Below are positions 36,625 through 49,909 of a stretch of DNA of 64,000 bases, in pieces (within the stretch, counting starts at the first letter, position 1; every line of letters begins with the position of its first letter). Source of the DNA: Amia ocellicauda (taxonomy: Eukaryota; Chordata; Actinopteri; Amiiformes; Amiidae); contig NC_089869.1 in NCBI RefSeq assembly GCF_036373705.1, positions 7,171,676 to 7,235,675 of the forward strand, given 5' to 3'. The notes beneath the pieces are model-generated. The model saw only the letters and a list, made by a program, of their open reading frames with translations. It did not search any database and was not told the origin of the DNA. A program made the translations under genes and the position numbers.

Positions 36625-37198
36625 ATGAATTAGGGGAAAAAAGCACCAGTTATGTGTTTTTTAAATTTAGTTTGAAAGCCCTTGAGATATTACCTCAGAG
36701 GTGACTGCCAGTTATTTCTGTTAAATTGTGAATAACTAAATGAAGAAATACATACATTATTAAACCTGTGATGACAGTGGTGTTTGAAATCTGACTAAGA
36801 TACTAATAAACATACTGATTTCTGGCCATGGAAAATGTGGATCAAGGTAAAACTCAGATAAACCCAGTTAACCTTTGCCTCTACATTTCACAATACAAAA
36901 TGAAATGCTGTCAGTTTAAGGCTCTTCAAACTAGTATATAATCTTCAAAGCACAAGCTAAAGGTATTCTGCTTGTAACAGAACTGTCAACATCATCAAGA
37001 GAAACTATATAATGAATTATTGTAAGATAAGATTATCAATGAAACAAACTAAATAATGAATAATGTGAACATTACTATTTTTTTGCTAATTATTTACCAA
37101 AACATTCAAAATAATGCCAAATAGTGCAAATACATATATAAACAACGACATATAGAGTTCTATATGCAACTGACAAGCCAACCAATGGTGTGAGATTA

Positions 37199-37204
37199 TT
37201 TATT
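37199..37204 (-). terminator. Candidate poly(A) signal of zdhhc6
   Basis: AATAAA on the minus strand, about 270 bases downstream of the stop codon. Confidence 0.35.
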
Positions 37205-37471
37205 GTTTAAAATTCAAAGGCATACGATGAAGGGCTGTGTTACAAAGTATAAAAAAAAAGTTTTTGCACAGTACAAAGAATACAAGAAATCGTGTGACAA
37301 TACCCTGCTTCAATTGAGCAGAGAGATTGCATAATCCAAAAAGAACAGAAAGAAATCAAGGTTCAAGTAAGGGATTGTTCCGTCATAAGAACATGTCCAA
37401 AAGCCACCTACTAAAATGTGCCCTGATATTTACCCCCTCCCACCACCAGTAAAACAAAGATTGTATATATA

Positions 37472-40400
37472 TTATTTGTCCTTTTTGTCCTCAGTCATGG
37501 GTACGTCGTTGGCCGTGTCATAAAGGCATTTTTCAACACATCTCCGTGGAAACCACCCTCGGATACGAACTCCAGCTAAAATCAAAATCGGACAAACGCA
37601 GTGTAAGGATCCCGTCTGTATAAAAATAGTCATCTTAAAACCTTCATTTCAAACCTGAAGAATGACAATTTTCAAACAGCACTTGAGTTTGCTTTAGGTA
37701 GAGAGATGGACCATCAGTCAAACACGCTCCACTAAGCACTGTAATTGTAATTTGTGATTGGCAGGTGGGTCATATAATCGAAAATGAGCCCCGAGCCACA
37801 GTTAGTAAAATAACATAATGGTACTTCAAGACTTATTTTGGGAGATGCTTTTTTAATGTGTTCTCTCATACTGAGGTAGAACAGACAACTAATATAAAAT
37901 ATCTTGGGGAGGTCTTCATCCAGTAGGGATATATTTGTATTAATGTGTGCATGCAGCATACAGACACTGGGTGAATCCGTACCTTTAGTTTTCTCCTCAT
38001 CAAGCACCTTGTCTCCATACATCCACCACCTGCAGAGTAACAAGATAAACTTTTCACAATTTCACAAGTGCTTGAAGTGTCTAAAAGTTCAGGTACAATG
38101 ATGAACTACTGTTCACTTCACCACTTATTAAAGGAAATCTCTCAGGGATCGAAAGGACGTACTTACTTTATACCCCTGGTAGCAAATATCATCTCTCCTT
38201 TAGTCAGCTTGATCCTCGGCTCCTCGGTGCAGGGGGTTGTAAAGAACGTTTTCAGCCCTCTGTTGAGTGGGCAACAGGCACCGTTGTAGTCTTCAACTAC
38301 CAGGTACTGGATCTGTGCCCGGAACAAGAGAGGAGGCCATAATATGAAGTGTAGCGCACTTTATTGTACAGCACATGAATGCAGTGGAAGCAAAATGAAC
38401 AATCGAACAATGCAATTTTGCTGGATGAAGTCATCAGAAGTGCTTGGCAAGCAATACCGTCTAAGCAGGTTTTTTTGCTGGTTATTGTTCTAACAGGAGC
38501 TCTCAATTATTCAATTAATTTAATGACTTTCTCATTTTACCTTTACAGCTGATAAAATAGGTTGTTACTCAAACTATTGTACCCACAAACATTTCAAAAT
38601 TAGGAGAGGAGTATTTAATTCATCCACTTAATGATTAAATTAGTCCAATTAAAAACCTGGTCTAAGGTGATGCTGTAACCACTTGTCATGGGGTGTATAT
38701 TTAGTACATTAGTTTGAAAAGATGTGTAAGAAAATACTTTATTGTTAACTATTGTGGGATATGCATTTAATAAAATTGGGAGGTTTTGTGTAATCTACGT
38801 AGTCGGCTTTGAAGAAAAACAACCACAATATTGGTTTCCACAGACTGTTACCACCCCCTGCTGTTATGAAACAAGAAGTACAGTTACTTACACTTCTGAC
38901 CCGTTTGTCAGCTTTCTGCTTCAGTTGCTCAATCTGGGGGAAAACACACAGATCTATTTTTACAGTAGTTGATTCAGTTCTCATCACCGTCTCTATTCCT
39001 CACATAAAAAATAAATAAATGCCAAGACATAAAACATCGATTATGAACCTGTCAGACTCGGAATATAGAACATGACTCATCACTTGAATGCAAGTAGATT
39101 AAATTAATGGTTTAAGAGGACGTATGGCCAGAGCGCTGTGTCATGTGACTTGCCATTTGTGCCGACTTCAGCAACAGTGGCTGGGATGTTTAAGCACTCG
39201 AGAAGATGTTGGCTCCAAATGCATGGCACCGATTTAAGACGACAAGCAAAGGCAGCAAAGAATGTATTTTTGTGGGGGCTGTAATCCCACACACAGATAC
39301 ACACTGTAGACTCAAACTCTCATTTATAATTCATCTTATTTTGACGTTGTAGCCTCACTAAAAATATCCTTACTATTTAGGACAGCACTAGGATTTAGCT
39401 GACATTTTCCTTTATTAAAATAGATCAACAGAATGACAACAAAACCCAAACCAACCCCACCAAAAAAGAAAAGCAAAAGAGCCAGAACACTTACAGTTAA
39501 GGTGTGCTGGTGGCATTTCTCGTGAACTGGCCACTCGATCCCGTCTCCCTCTGGAGTTCCCGACCAAGTGAATACCTGCTTGAAATTTTCCCATCTACTG
39601 CCCAGGTCATAAGGGAAGATAAATTCCTCTCCGGTTTGGTAGTATTGTATTCGGTCTTTGGCCTAGGGAGATATATTTGTCTTATTATTTAAGAAACAAT
39701 TTAAAAGTAATAACAACATGTGAAGAAACGCAATGAAAAGAAAAGAAAACATGTATTGCAGAAACTTGACTAGATTAAACAAAAGACAACTCTGACCCAC
39801 CAGTTAACTGCAAAATTATTAATTAAAACAAATCAAAAAATGTATTATATAAACAAAAGAGACTTTGAGGGGAATCTTCTTTCATGTAGCACAGCATTGG
39901 CAAAAACAAAACAAATACAACTCTGTAGCAAACGCACCTTTTCCTCTATCCACGCCTCTATTGAAGTTTTATTTCGGAAGATCACTTTCATCTGTGGATT
40001 AAAAGAAAACAAGGGACACGTGACACTAGTCCACACGGTATCTGCGCTCGAGAAGCAGATCTCGAAATCGGCCCAGACCCCCGTACCTGAATGAAAAACA
40101 ACATGCCGACTGCTATTGTTGTGCCCAGTGCCAACCCCAAGGCGAACAGAGTAGCTGCAAAGGCAGAGATGCTGAAGGGAATGATGGGACGGTGGTCTCT
40201 CTTCAGGGCACTCATGTCAATTTTCACAGAACTCCATCCAAACGATATCTGGAAAAATATGAGACAGGATCCACATTAAGCAGTACGTTCCACAGGAGTT
40301 TTAAACACTGTCATATCTACTAAGCACTAAAAACAGGGGCATTAAGACATACATTGAACAGCTGGATAAAGTTCAGGTAGACAGATGTTGTGCTTCGAAG

Positions 40401-42226
40401 AGATTTCCACACTTGAGAGCAAACTACATACCCTGTCATACAGCTGAGTGTACATGGTCATTACGAAAATAATGGCAGCATGGATACACCCAAGAGGGGC
40501 CAACAGCAGAAAGCTGGTGAAGTAGGCGTGGTTTAGGTGACCGCAGCAGTTGTTAATCCACGGACAGTGATGGTCCATCTTCATCACACATCTGGCAAGA
40601 AATGAAGACTGGGCGTTATTCACACACTCAACAAGGCTCAGTCAGGTTACAGAGCTTCAGCTTTGGCCAGCAGGTCATGTGATGAGCGTTCTGGAATTAC
40701 ACCTCAGAGATGACCTGAAATGTATAGCTTTCCTACCTGTTACACTTGCGGCAGTGATGTGATCTCGGTGCTTTGTAGCCTTGGCAAATTCGGCAGAACT
40801 GTAGGTATGAAGCGTCCTGCGAGTTCTCCTGTGGGGGGAGAAGACGGGTTTAACCAAAATCCATCTTGTAACTGACAGTGATTTCCAAACTTGCTACTGC
40901 CAGTTTGTTTTAGAAAGATTAAACAACTAAATTCAATATTTTTAAGGCAAACCGAACTTTAAAGGTTTTCTCTGGATATACATCTATCTGGAACACTTAT
41001 TTCTGGGAGAAATGTATTCTGAATGTATTCTGAACAAAACATGTGATTGATATTGAATGGAAGACCATCATCGTGACTGTCTGTTCTACTCATGGTGGCT
41101 CGGTGACTTTCTGAATAGTGTCTTCAGCCCCAGACGAAAACCTGACTCCTCTGTCTGTCTACACTCAGATCTCCTGTTCTAAAGCATTCTTTATTAATGG
41201 ATTGTATGACACCGATTGCTTTTCTCACTTTCTTTTATTCTTTGTCAGATGCCGGCTTATATTAAAGTTTCCGAATGAAAAAAGCAGAACTGAAAGCAGT
41301 CGCTTCGTAAAAGAGGGATCTGCAAGGCTCTCTTTAATCGTTCAGTGGCTTGAAATTAAGTCTTTTGTTTCTGTCTAATGCCCTGCAGTCTACTTCTATT
41401 ATGTCTTTGGTGTATGCACAGGGGCATTTCTTTTGTACCATTAAGAGTGCAACTGGTCACGATTGTCGGCGATTCATTTAATATCTAAATATCACTGTAA
41501 ATATGGGTTTGTTTTTTAAATCAGACTTTACATCAGATATAATAGGGTAATGCAGTATTATTGAATCATAAATAATTAGAGCCAAATTAAATTGCATCTT
41601 CCAAGGTAGTCTCAAACTAATTATATTGTATGTTCTAGTAAATGCATTGCCAACTTTTACAGCTTGTATCTGCAGAAATAATGATTAAAACAAAATGGAT
41701 CAACACTGTAGCTTCCTGGTTTTGTAAATATCAGATTAAGCAAAACACGGTTTTAGAGTGACAGTAAGTAAAAGATAATTAGGAAGTGTGATAGCTCAGC
41801 AGCTCTTGATAAAAATAATCTAATTTATATTGAATCTACTAACTCTGACACACAAAGTCACCATTCAAAACATTTCATTACTGTCATTACTAAAAACATA
41901 GCTAAAATAATAAACGCCTCCTCTAAACTAATTCAATTCCCAGACTAGTGGTTTCTTACCGGTTTCCACCCAAAGGGAATGTAGCCAGGACCCACGAACA
42001 TGGCATTGAAGTAATTGTACAGAATTAGAACAGTCCAGTTTATCAACATGATAAAATTGATACTTCCACCATTGGTGTCTAAAGGCCAAAACCAAATGAT
42101 TGAGTCCAGAATAGCCATGGTTGAGCACACAGCTATTACAGTAAGGGCTATGACAGGACCCCAATGGCACAACCGCTTCAACTCGTGAAGGTTTTCAAAT
42201 CTAATAACTGAAGATAAAATACTCAT
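37472..42226 (-). CDS. zdhhc6: Palmitoyltransferase ZDHHC6, complete
   Basis: ER-membrane protein acyltransferase that attaches palmitate to cysteines. Coding exons in transcription order: 42226-41960, 40828-40737, 40591-40432, 40248-40087, 39991-39938, 39662-39495, 38933-38892, 38312-38167, 38029-37983, 37575-37472. They encode 413 aa, the same as human. The DHHC cysteine-rich domain spans about 100-150, with DHHC at 126-129 (Cys129 catalytic). Four membrane helices lie near 25-44, 57-77, 143-166 and 196-226. The C-terminal SH3-like domain keeps Cys328, Cys329 and Cys343, which in the human protein are themselves palmitoylated. The C-terminus KKDK is a dilysine ER-retrieval signal. All joins keep frame. 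Confidence 0.95.
38167..38312 (-). CDS. zdhhc6: zdhhc6 exon 8: SH3-like domain with regulatory cysteines
   Basis: Residues 316-364. [12 protein letters not shown] and [10 protein letters not shown] carry Cys328, Cys329 and Cys343 at the same numbers as in human. There they are reported targets of the upstream acyltransferase ZDHHC16, so the cascade regulation may be conserved in this fish. Confidence 0.85.
40432..40828 (-). CDS. zdhhc6: zdhhc6 exons 2-3: DHHC cysteine-rich domain
   Basis: Exons 40828-40737 and 40591-40432 encode residues 90-173. The zinc-binding and catalytic pattern is FCRICQ (101, 104), SHHCRKC (115, 118), then [12 protein letters not shown] (126-137). A phase-2 intron splits Arg120. 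The third membrane helix follows ([15 protein letters not shown]). Confidence 0.93.
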
Positions 42227-44315
42227 GTTTATATAGATCGATATATAATAATCAGAAGTTTGGTTTTAATTAAAGCAAGAGCTTTTCTTTATTCTCTCTT
42301 CACAATGAATCTCCCCCAAAAAGGGTGGATGGGAGTTTCCCCAAAATCGAGGCGGTCACGTTAAAAGTAATCTGGACAGTCTGTTTTCCAATGCATCTTC
42401 TTGTGCAAAAGTGTAGCATCCTTCTCCTCAACTTGGCGTGCTTGGTGTGTTCTGGAATCAAAGTAAAAGTCAGGTTTTAAAACATGTCCAGGGCACTTCA
42501 TGGCATTGGGTGGGTATCTGAATTCAGGGAAAGGAAATGCAACTCACTGTTATATAAATCAATGCATGGTATTGGTTTACCATGGCTAAGTATTAACATA
42601 ATATGGTTTGCCTGAGAACCACACCCAAGGAGCTACATGTTAAAGTGTGTTTTTAACTGCAAAAGATGCCAGGACTTTTGAGTCATATCATCACCAATAC
42701 CATTTGAACAGCGATTTAGTATGCACAAAATAATGGTGATGTTGTTTTAAGACCATGCTTGATATATTATACAAACGTTTTCCAATTTATTCATTCACTT
42801 TTCAAACCTAAACCAGAATTAATACTCAGGCTTCCTTGACACCAGCACTGCATTCTGCACCACTAAACACATTTAAACTATTTTTAGGTATGATTCACCA
42901 ACTATCCTTTCAAGACAAGTATTAGTCAATATACTTAGTGGATCAGACAAGTATTAGTCAAGTGCGGCTAAAATATCACTAACATTAAGAATATGACGTA
43001 CAAACCAAACAAAGCGACCTTTTCATCACAATGTAGAAGAATCTGTAGCACCCCAAATAAAAATAAAAAGGTTAAAATAAGTATGTTTCAGATTAAAATT
43101 AATAAACATACACATAAGTACATACACAGGCATATTAATACATTACCTTTTATTTTACAAGTTAGGAAGTAAGTTATATGGTTTTATTTAAAAGAATGAT
43201 GATTTGGCGGTGATAATCGTACTCACACAATTATCTGTAAGATGTGCATTCTTTAATATCCATTTCATAGTTTTTTCCCCCCTTACTAATCCATATCCAT
43301 ATAGCTTTGTCTCTTCTTTATTTACATAAAAATAAATGGCATGCCAGTGGCACCACACTGCGAGCCGTCTGTCCAACTCCTGCGTTTTGAGTCTATATAT
43401 ATATATATTACCAGCTAATTCGCATGAATGCATACGTTTTTATAAGCTGTAATCCTCTGCATTTTAAGCATAAAGTATTAAGATGAATTACCGCTAAGCC
43501 TTATTTCATAGCAGTTGTCCTGATCGCCGATGACTTTTTTTTTTTTTGGTATCTTATCCTACTGGGCTACTAGTACATTAGTGCTGTAACTCCTTCACAA
43601 CTCACGATGTAGACAGCGATTCGGACTGGCTCCTTGGACGTTGAATGCATTTCTATCCATGTGTTTAAGGTTTTAAATCCACAAGCATCTTCCGCTCGTT
43701 TTCTTTTAAGTTACAATCAAGTACATTTAACGAGCCAAAGTCCATTTTTGAAACGGGGAGCCGTAAACTGTCTCTTTAAATTCCGACCCACCTCCCTTCG
43801 CCGTTTCCCTGCTTCCCTGCTGCTGTTCTGACACTTCCTGGTGTTACAGTGTAGCGCCTCCCCCTCTCTCTCCCACTGTAATGTAAACAGGGGCACTCAT
43901 TCAAAGCAACTTAATTACGCCTAATTGTTTAATCTTACATTTAAATTAGACCTTAATAAATAATAATAAAATCTAAAAAACAGATGCACATACATACGTC
44001 ACATTAATATATCGTCAAGTACGGATACAATAACACTAAGAACATGCCTAACAATAAGAATATCACGAAAACTAACACATAGAATAATTTTATATAAATA
44101 ATTGATACTACTGTTGTATGTAACTGCTGTCGAGAGCCGATGCAACAGTTTGATGGTGCAGTAGGACGTCGAACGAACGAGTTCATGTTTCCTCGTCGGA
44201 CTGATATTGTGGTGATACAACCAGGAAGTGACGGGATACTTGAGGTCTAAGAAATACATGTTTTTTTAGATCCCTTCTTGGTTTTACACTGGTATTTTAA
44301 AATACATCGGCAAAC
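42227..44315. other. zdhhc6 leader region and shared promoter with vti1a
   Basis: Two kilobases between the start codons of divergent genes. A minus-strand acceptor (TTGATTCCAG, near 42452) suggests that the zdhhc6 coding exon includes about 225 bases of leader and that a further untranslated exon lies at 43.5-43.9 kb. GC content rises near 43,600-43,900. No TATA box was seen. ETS-type motifs flank the region. Confidence 0.55.
44221..44232 (+). promoter_or_regulatory. ETS/CRE-like motif near the vti1a start
   Basis: CCAGGAAGTGAC, running on into GGG, about 90 bases before the vti1a ATG. A similar motif in inverse orientation, CACTTCCTGG, lies at 43833-43842. Such GGAAGTG sites are usual in TATA-less housekeeping and bidirectional promoters. 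Confidence 0.4.
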
Positions 44316-47300
44316 ATGTCTTCGGATTTCGAAACGTACGAACAGGACTTTGGGACGCTGACAGCGGATATAACGAATAAGATTGGGAGGATTCCTAAAC
44401 TCGGAGGAGGTCAGTAGAGGGGTTTAAACTAAAAATACCTAGTTGACACTTAGATGTGAACTTAGCTTGATCACTTCTCCCAGTCAGATCCATGAATCGG
44501 TTCGTCATGAAGTTTTAATATGTGCACGACCATCACAAACCTAGAGGGGTGTCGTTGCCTGTATGTGTGTGCACTGCTGCTGCTGTTTGTCGCAGCAATG
44601 ATCAGTACGTTCATACAGTCCTTATAATGACGATGTTTGACGTCTTGCACCTGTTGATGACGTTTAACTGTCATATACGTTTGCTATAATAAGGCCTGAC
44701 ATGATTTTGACATTACATGTTACATGACACGTTACATGACGACTTGTCCTATAGCTGGCGTGGCTGCCTGGACAGGTGTCAGTGCAGTGGTCAGCACTAA
44801 CGCACAGAAGAGATACTGCGTCCAATGTAAAGGATTTTACATACAAGCGTATCATACAGGTGTACCGTGGTAGAAAGTGGTACATGTGTATTGATTGTTT
44901 TATTGAAAGTGTCACATTTACAAAATAGTTTATGTAACTTCTCAAAACTTTGTATTTGAGGATGTTCAGTCAGATTTGGGCGTCATGTCATGTCATGCCA
45001 GTTCTTGAAAGTCATAAGATCAGTGAAAAAATATGTAATGAGCACATTGCTATTGATTTACCTGGATTAGATGGTCTGTCAAAGCTTTGTGTCAGTCATA
45101 CTCTTTGCAGACCCCTATTTCTCGATGCTCTTTTTCTTGTTGACTTTATTTAAAGTTGTATTTAGCTTTATGTTGCCCTTTAAACTTATTTTACTTATTT
45201 GTTTGTTAGTGTATTATTAATATTATTATTTATTCTGAGAGGGACAGCCTACAGAGTAACATATTTTACATGAATCAAGTGTAAATTACCTCTCATCCAA
45301 CTTCTAGATGATGCATGGCTTTCAACCATCTCTGAATGCAATGTTTCCTGGTAACTTGTCTGGTTAGAATAGATTACTAGGAGTCTGCCTCCCTGGTAAT
45401 TTCACATAATCCCATGATGATGTTGTTATTATTATTATTAATATTAATATTTATTTCTTAGCAGACATCCTTGTCCAGTGCGACTTACAAAATATAAGAG
45501 CAATGCAAAGTTCCCCTGATTCTTCCAGCTTGTTTCACCAGAAATATATATATACCTTTCCGGGATCAATGCCCCATTGCAGCCCATATCCTTCACCCAG
45601 GTATTCTTACCACCCTTGTGACTTGTTGCACACCCAACTGCTCACATTTTCTGGCACAATGCAGGGGAATAAAGGCTGCGGTTTAAATGGTGTTTTCACT
45701 GGTGGAGAACTGGCCATAACTCACTATGCTAGCTAATTGAATCCAATGATCCAATGGAAATGTCTTCTACTGTAGCAAAGTATCTTGTTCAGATTTTCTT
45801 AGTATAATAATATTATACTATTGATTATATTATATTATGCAATTGAACACCTATTGGCACTTTCCTTTTATGAATGTATAGTGTGAATGTTAAAGGAGGG
45901 TTTCCATATTGTTTGTTATGATCAGATGTAAGTCTGAATCGAAATAGATTTTTGAATTTGATAATTTAATTAGAATAACCTATTGCACAAGCATACAGGA
46001 TGATAATGCAAACTGAAGTCTGCCTTATTTAATTAACTCACTTATGTAAAGCAAACTAAATGTTATTATCTTCATTGTTTTGAATGAAATGTGTGAATGG
46101 AAACAGGCAATAGCCTATCCAATTGCACAATAAACCAAAGTCACATTGTAGTTCTCATTTAGTGCTTCTTAGTAGCTGTTTAGGAAGTACTTGATAGTAA
46201 TGTTAGAAATGAATTGATTACATTTCAGTTACAGTGATTGTAACTATTACTTATTTCCTCATATAATGAACATTAGTATGTTCTCCATAGTTGTAGCTGT
46301 CTTAAAACTATGCTAATAGTCATTTTAGCAAAGGATTAAGTGCTGTAGTTTGTTATTTTGTTTATTTCTCATATGTACCAATGCTGCTAATGAAAAATGT
46401 TGAAATGTCCTTGAACATTTTGCTAGTGTTCAGTATTCACTTGGTGAAACAAATTAACTGCTGTTCTGCTGTTACGACTTGTAGAATGTAACAAAACTAG
46501 CACAAGGTCTGATTAAATTATATATGAAATTTGATGTTGGAATATCTGGGTGTCTGTCAATCACAGATGATTAAAAAGAAATGTTCTGCTTTGATTCTAT
46601 AGGTTTGCTTGCTCTCTCTTTGCAAAACAAGAAAGTTGAAAATACTCTGTATTTCGAAAATTGACATGCATATTTTAAAGTAAAAGCAGGGAATGTGTTC
46701 TGAAACATAACATTGTTTTATTCTCTACAACATGCCTTTGGTTGTTTATTGTGTAGGCACCACTGATGTGTACACTAGCTTTTAAAAAAATGTATTTGAT
46801 GACCATCATACTGTTACACCTGAGGCCAGAATGAGGCTTTGAAAGATGTAGGATAGGTTTTAGTTATAAAATTCTGATTAGCTGTGTTGTACATGTTTTG
46901 ATTTTTGGAGCAGCTGATAAAACTAGGGCCATATGTTTTTAATTATAAGTAGGAGATGAAAGTAAACGGTGGCCACCTATGAGGCATGTTTCAAAATAAT
47001 TTGGAGCCCTGAATACAATTACATTACATTTTAATTTTGTGCCTTTGCTTTGTAACTTGTTACTCAGTACACCAGGTGCTGCAATGCAAGTCAAGATTGT
47101 CTAACTTTTATGCTTACATTGTATAAACTCCAGTCTCAGGAAGGGTCATATTACATTTAAACTTATTTTTCAAATGCCTTTTAAAGGCTTTTAAAGACTA
47201 AATATCAGTGTCCTTAAAATGCAACACAAATATAATAGTATTGAATGACTTTGAATTGTTATGCATATATTTCTGTATATGTTAAAATAGCATTGTCACC

Positions 47301-49909
47301 ATGGAACCAGTGGTACAGCAAAGAAAAGTGCCAAAACAGAAAAAACAAAACAAACAAATGATTATAAAACAGCTGATCTAACCTTCAAATTTTACACATT
47401 TCCCATTGGCTTTAATGTTTGTGTTAGGTATAGTTGTTAAATGTAATCACAGATTTCTAGTGTTTTTTATTTTGGAAGGGTGACAGACTACAAGCAAGTC
47501 TGCTTCCCATCTCAAGCCATGAGACCTCAAGGCACCAACTGTTTATACTAATAATAGCAGTAGTAGCAGCAGTAGGAATAATAATTTATCTAATACTGGA
47601 GAGTCTGTTAAGAAAGCAAAGTATGGTCTAGATTAAATCAATTGCTTCCCCTGATGCAGTGTGGGAGCTAGCCATGGTCCTGGAATGACAGCCATCCACG
47701 GCTCTTGACTCAATACTGTGACTGAGCTTTTGCAGAAATTGATCAAATTAGGGTATTGTGTTCCTTCAGAAATAAAATAGTTGGGTTGTGTTTATCATAA
47801 TACCATTAACATACATTATTACTTTAGTAATCTTTGTATCTCCTTTGCTGCTGTTACTAAAGAGACCTATTTATGTCACCGATTCAGTACATGGACTGTT
47901 GATGTTAACCATCTCTTCCTTACTATAGTTCCAATGGGTTTTCTAGAACTTTCATCTGTCATCAATTAAATTTCCCACTCTTGATGGATAAATAAATACA
48001 TAACACATCACACTCCTGACCTGAAAGACTGTATAGATTAGGAGTTTTTATAAATTTTTTCATCCTCTTAATTGCATTTCTTTTAAAGACACATACATTT
48101 ACTAGTTCATTTAAATGTGAATTTTACCCACAGTGTTGGCAGACTGGCTGTATTTCTTGGATGAAGGCCTTTGTGAAGGGCACCATGACTGTGAATGTGC
48201 AGGTCCTTGCAGGCACTTGGGGCACTGCTTCGTGTTTTATTGTTTTCTGAGAAACTCTCATAGGCAGATGGATGGGTCAGTCATTTTTCTGAAAGAGTCA
48301 GCAATTTGGAAGGTGTCACCTTTTCTCCTCCATGAGTTTATATATTTTCTCTTCTGCTGTTTTTGTCTTTTTTTTTCTCTCCTATTTTTGCATTTAATAG
48401 CTGTTTCCTAACTCACTGTAGGAAACAAAAGGTCCAATCACCCAAATGCAAAGGTGGCATGCATTGTCTTTAACAATCAATAGATTTGTGAAATTCCCAG
48501 TGGGATAAATCATCTCTTGCCGCTAAGCTAATATTTCAATAAAACTGAATGCATTAGACTATTGATTTGAATGCTTTCTTGAAACATTCAAATGGTCCAA
48601 ACTGTTTCAGTTGACCAAATGTATATTTTCTTAAATAGTTGTGGAGGTTCTGGTAATGTTATTTAAAAAAATTGAATGAATTCTTCCTTCTCATACACTC
48701 ATTTTGCCTAATTTCCAAAGCTCTAATAATAGGATACACAATCGATAGTTAGGTCTTTGCAAATAATAGGCAACAGATTCATGTTTTAATATTTATTTAC
48801 ATTTGGAGTATAATAAGTCAGAAATATAAGCTTTTCAATTAATCGATATTATTTTATTTTACAGATGAGAAGAAGCAGATGGTCGTAAATGTTGAGAAGC
48901 AATTTGAAGAAGCCAAAGAGCTGGTGGGTATTTGATCCGTACTGTAGTGTCACAATTTTATATCAAAGTTGTTGCAATGAATCAATGAATCTTGATGTTG
49001 CATCTTCCACATCTCTGTAAAGAATCTGCTAGCACTGTGGTCTACTGTTCCTTAAGATGGACTATACTGAACCACTGTACACATTTACAGGAAGTGGGCC
49101 ACCGCTTTTTAAACTGTATACATGTCACACACACAATGCAAAGTCATTATGTCACACAATAAGGTCGAAAAGCAAGGTATTAATAGCTCTTAACAAGGTG
49201 GTCACATTAAACAATACAAGTAGTAGTGTTGTACAGTTACAAATTGTGTTAAAACGTTTCTCAACAAATACAAATCGTCATCCCATAAAACCACTAATAA
49301 AGCCAATAAGGTTAAATGCAGTTTTTTTAATAGCAATTGCAGAACACACTCTTCCAACCTAGAGAGTCTTATAGCAGTTCAGTTGCTTGGTCATAAATAA
49401 TGATATGAATTAATAATGCACTTTGAGGGGAAAATCTCATTTGCAGGTCATATACAGCCCAGATTTCATTGCACGGCCATGGAGAATGTGATCCTGATTA
49501 GATTTAAGCCCCAGTCCAGGAGGTTCAGGAGATGATATGCTCTGTTGTCCTTGTTATTTTTCTGGCCCTTACAGATGCCTGCAGGTACAGTAAGTCCACA
49601 GAGTGACAGATTTTGACAACCCGGTGATCAAATCGGGGCTTTTGAAAGCAGGCTTTTGACATCTCTTTATTGTCAAGCAGCTGTACAATTGCATGCGTAC
49701 CTGTGGGAGAGCCCGTTGAAGCCATGGCATTCTGACTGAGGCAGGGCCACTGGCGGACAAGCATGAAAGAACCTTGTCTGTTTTTTGAACTTTTTTAGAT
49801 GGAGCAGATGGACCTGGAGGTGAGGGAGATCCCAGTCCAGAGCCGAGGCATGTACAACAGCCGCCTGAAGAGCTACAAACAGGAGCTGGAGAAACTGGAG
49901 AAGGATTTC
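44316..49909 (+). CDS. vti1a: Vesicle transport SNARE Vti1a, exons 1-3 (rest off window)
   Basis: Qb-SNARE for fusion of Golgi and endosome vesicles. Coding exons 44316-44409, 48865-48923 and 49799-49909 encode residues 1-88, ending at the same residue as human exon 3. Landmarks are MSSDFETYEQDFGTLTADI, DEKKQMVVNVEKQFEEAKEL and QMDLEVREIPVQSRGMY; together they form the first part of the N-terminal Habc three-helix domain. The SNARE motif and tail anchor are missing and should lie beyond 64,000. Introns 1 (4.5 kb) and 3 (over 14 kb) are long, in keeping with the very large human gene. The start has A at -3. Confidence 0.93.
44410..48864. other. vti1a intron 1
   Basis: Apart from the SINE-type fragment, the 4.5 kb shows no exon, RNA gene or further repeat that I recognise. 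It is AT-rich. Confidence 0.7.
45427..45500 (+). mobile_element. Second fragment of the dispersed fish SINE-type repeat
   Basis: An ATT/AAT tract is followed by TTATTTCTTAGCAGACATCC, then TTGTCCAGTGCGACTTACAA. It is the same core as at 24295 but more diverged. It lies in vti1a intron 1. Confidence 0.5.

Larger units (their letters stand above)
36163..37471. other. 3' UTRs and spacer between convergent acsl5 and zdhhc6
   Basis: The two genes meet tail to tail. The acsl5 poly(A) signal is at 36619-36624. On the minus strand a candidate AATAAA for zdhhc6 lies at 37204-37199, about 270 bases after its stop. No reading frame or repeat is evident. Confidence 0.7.
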
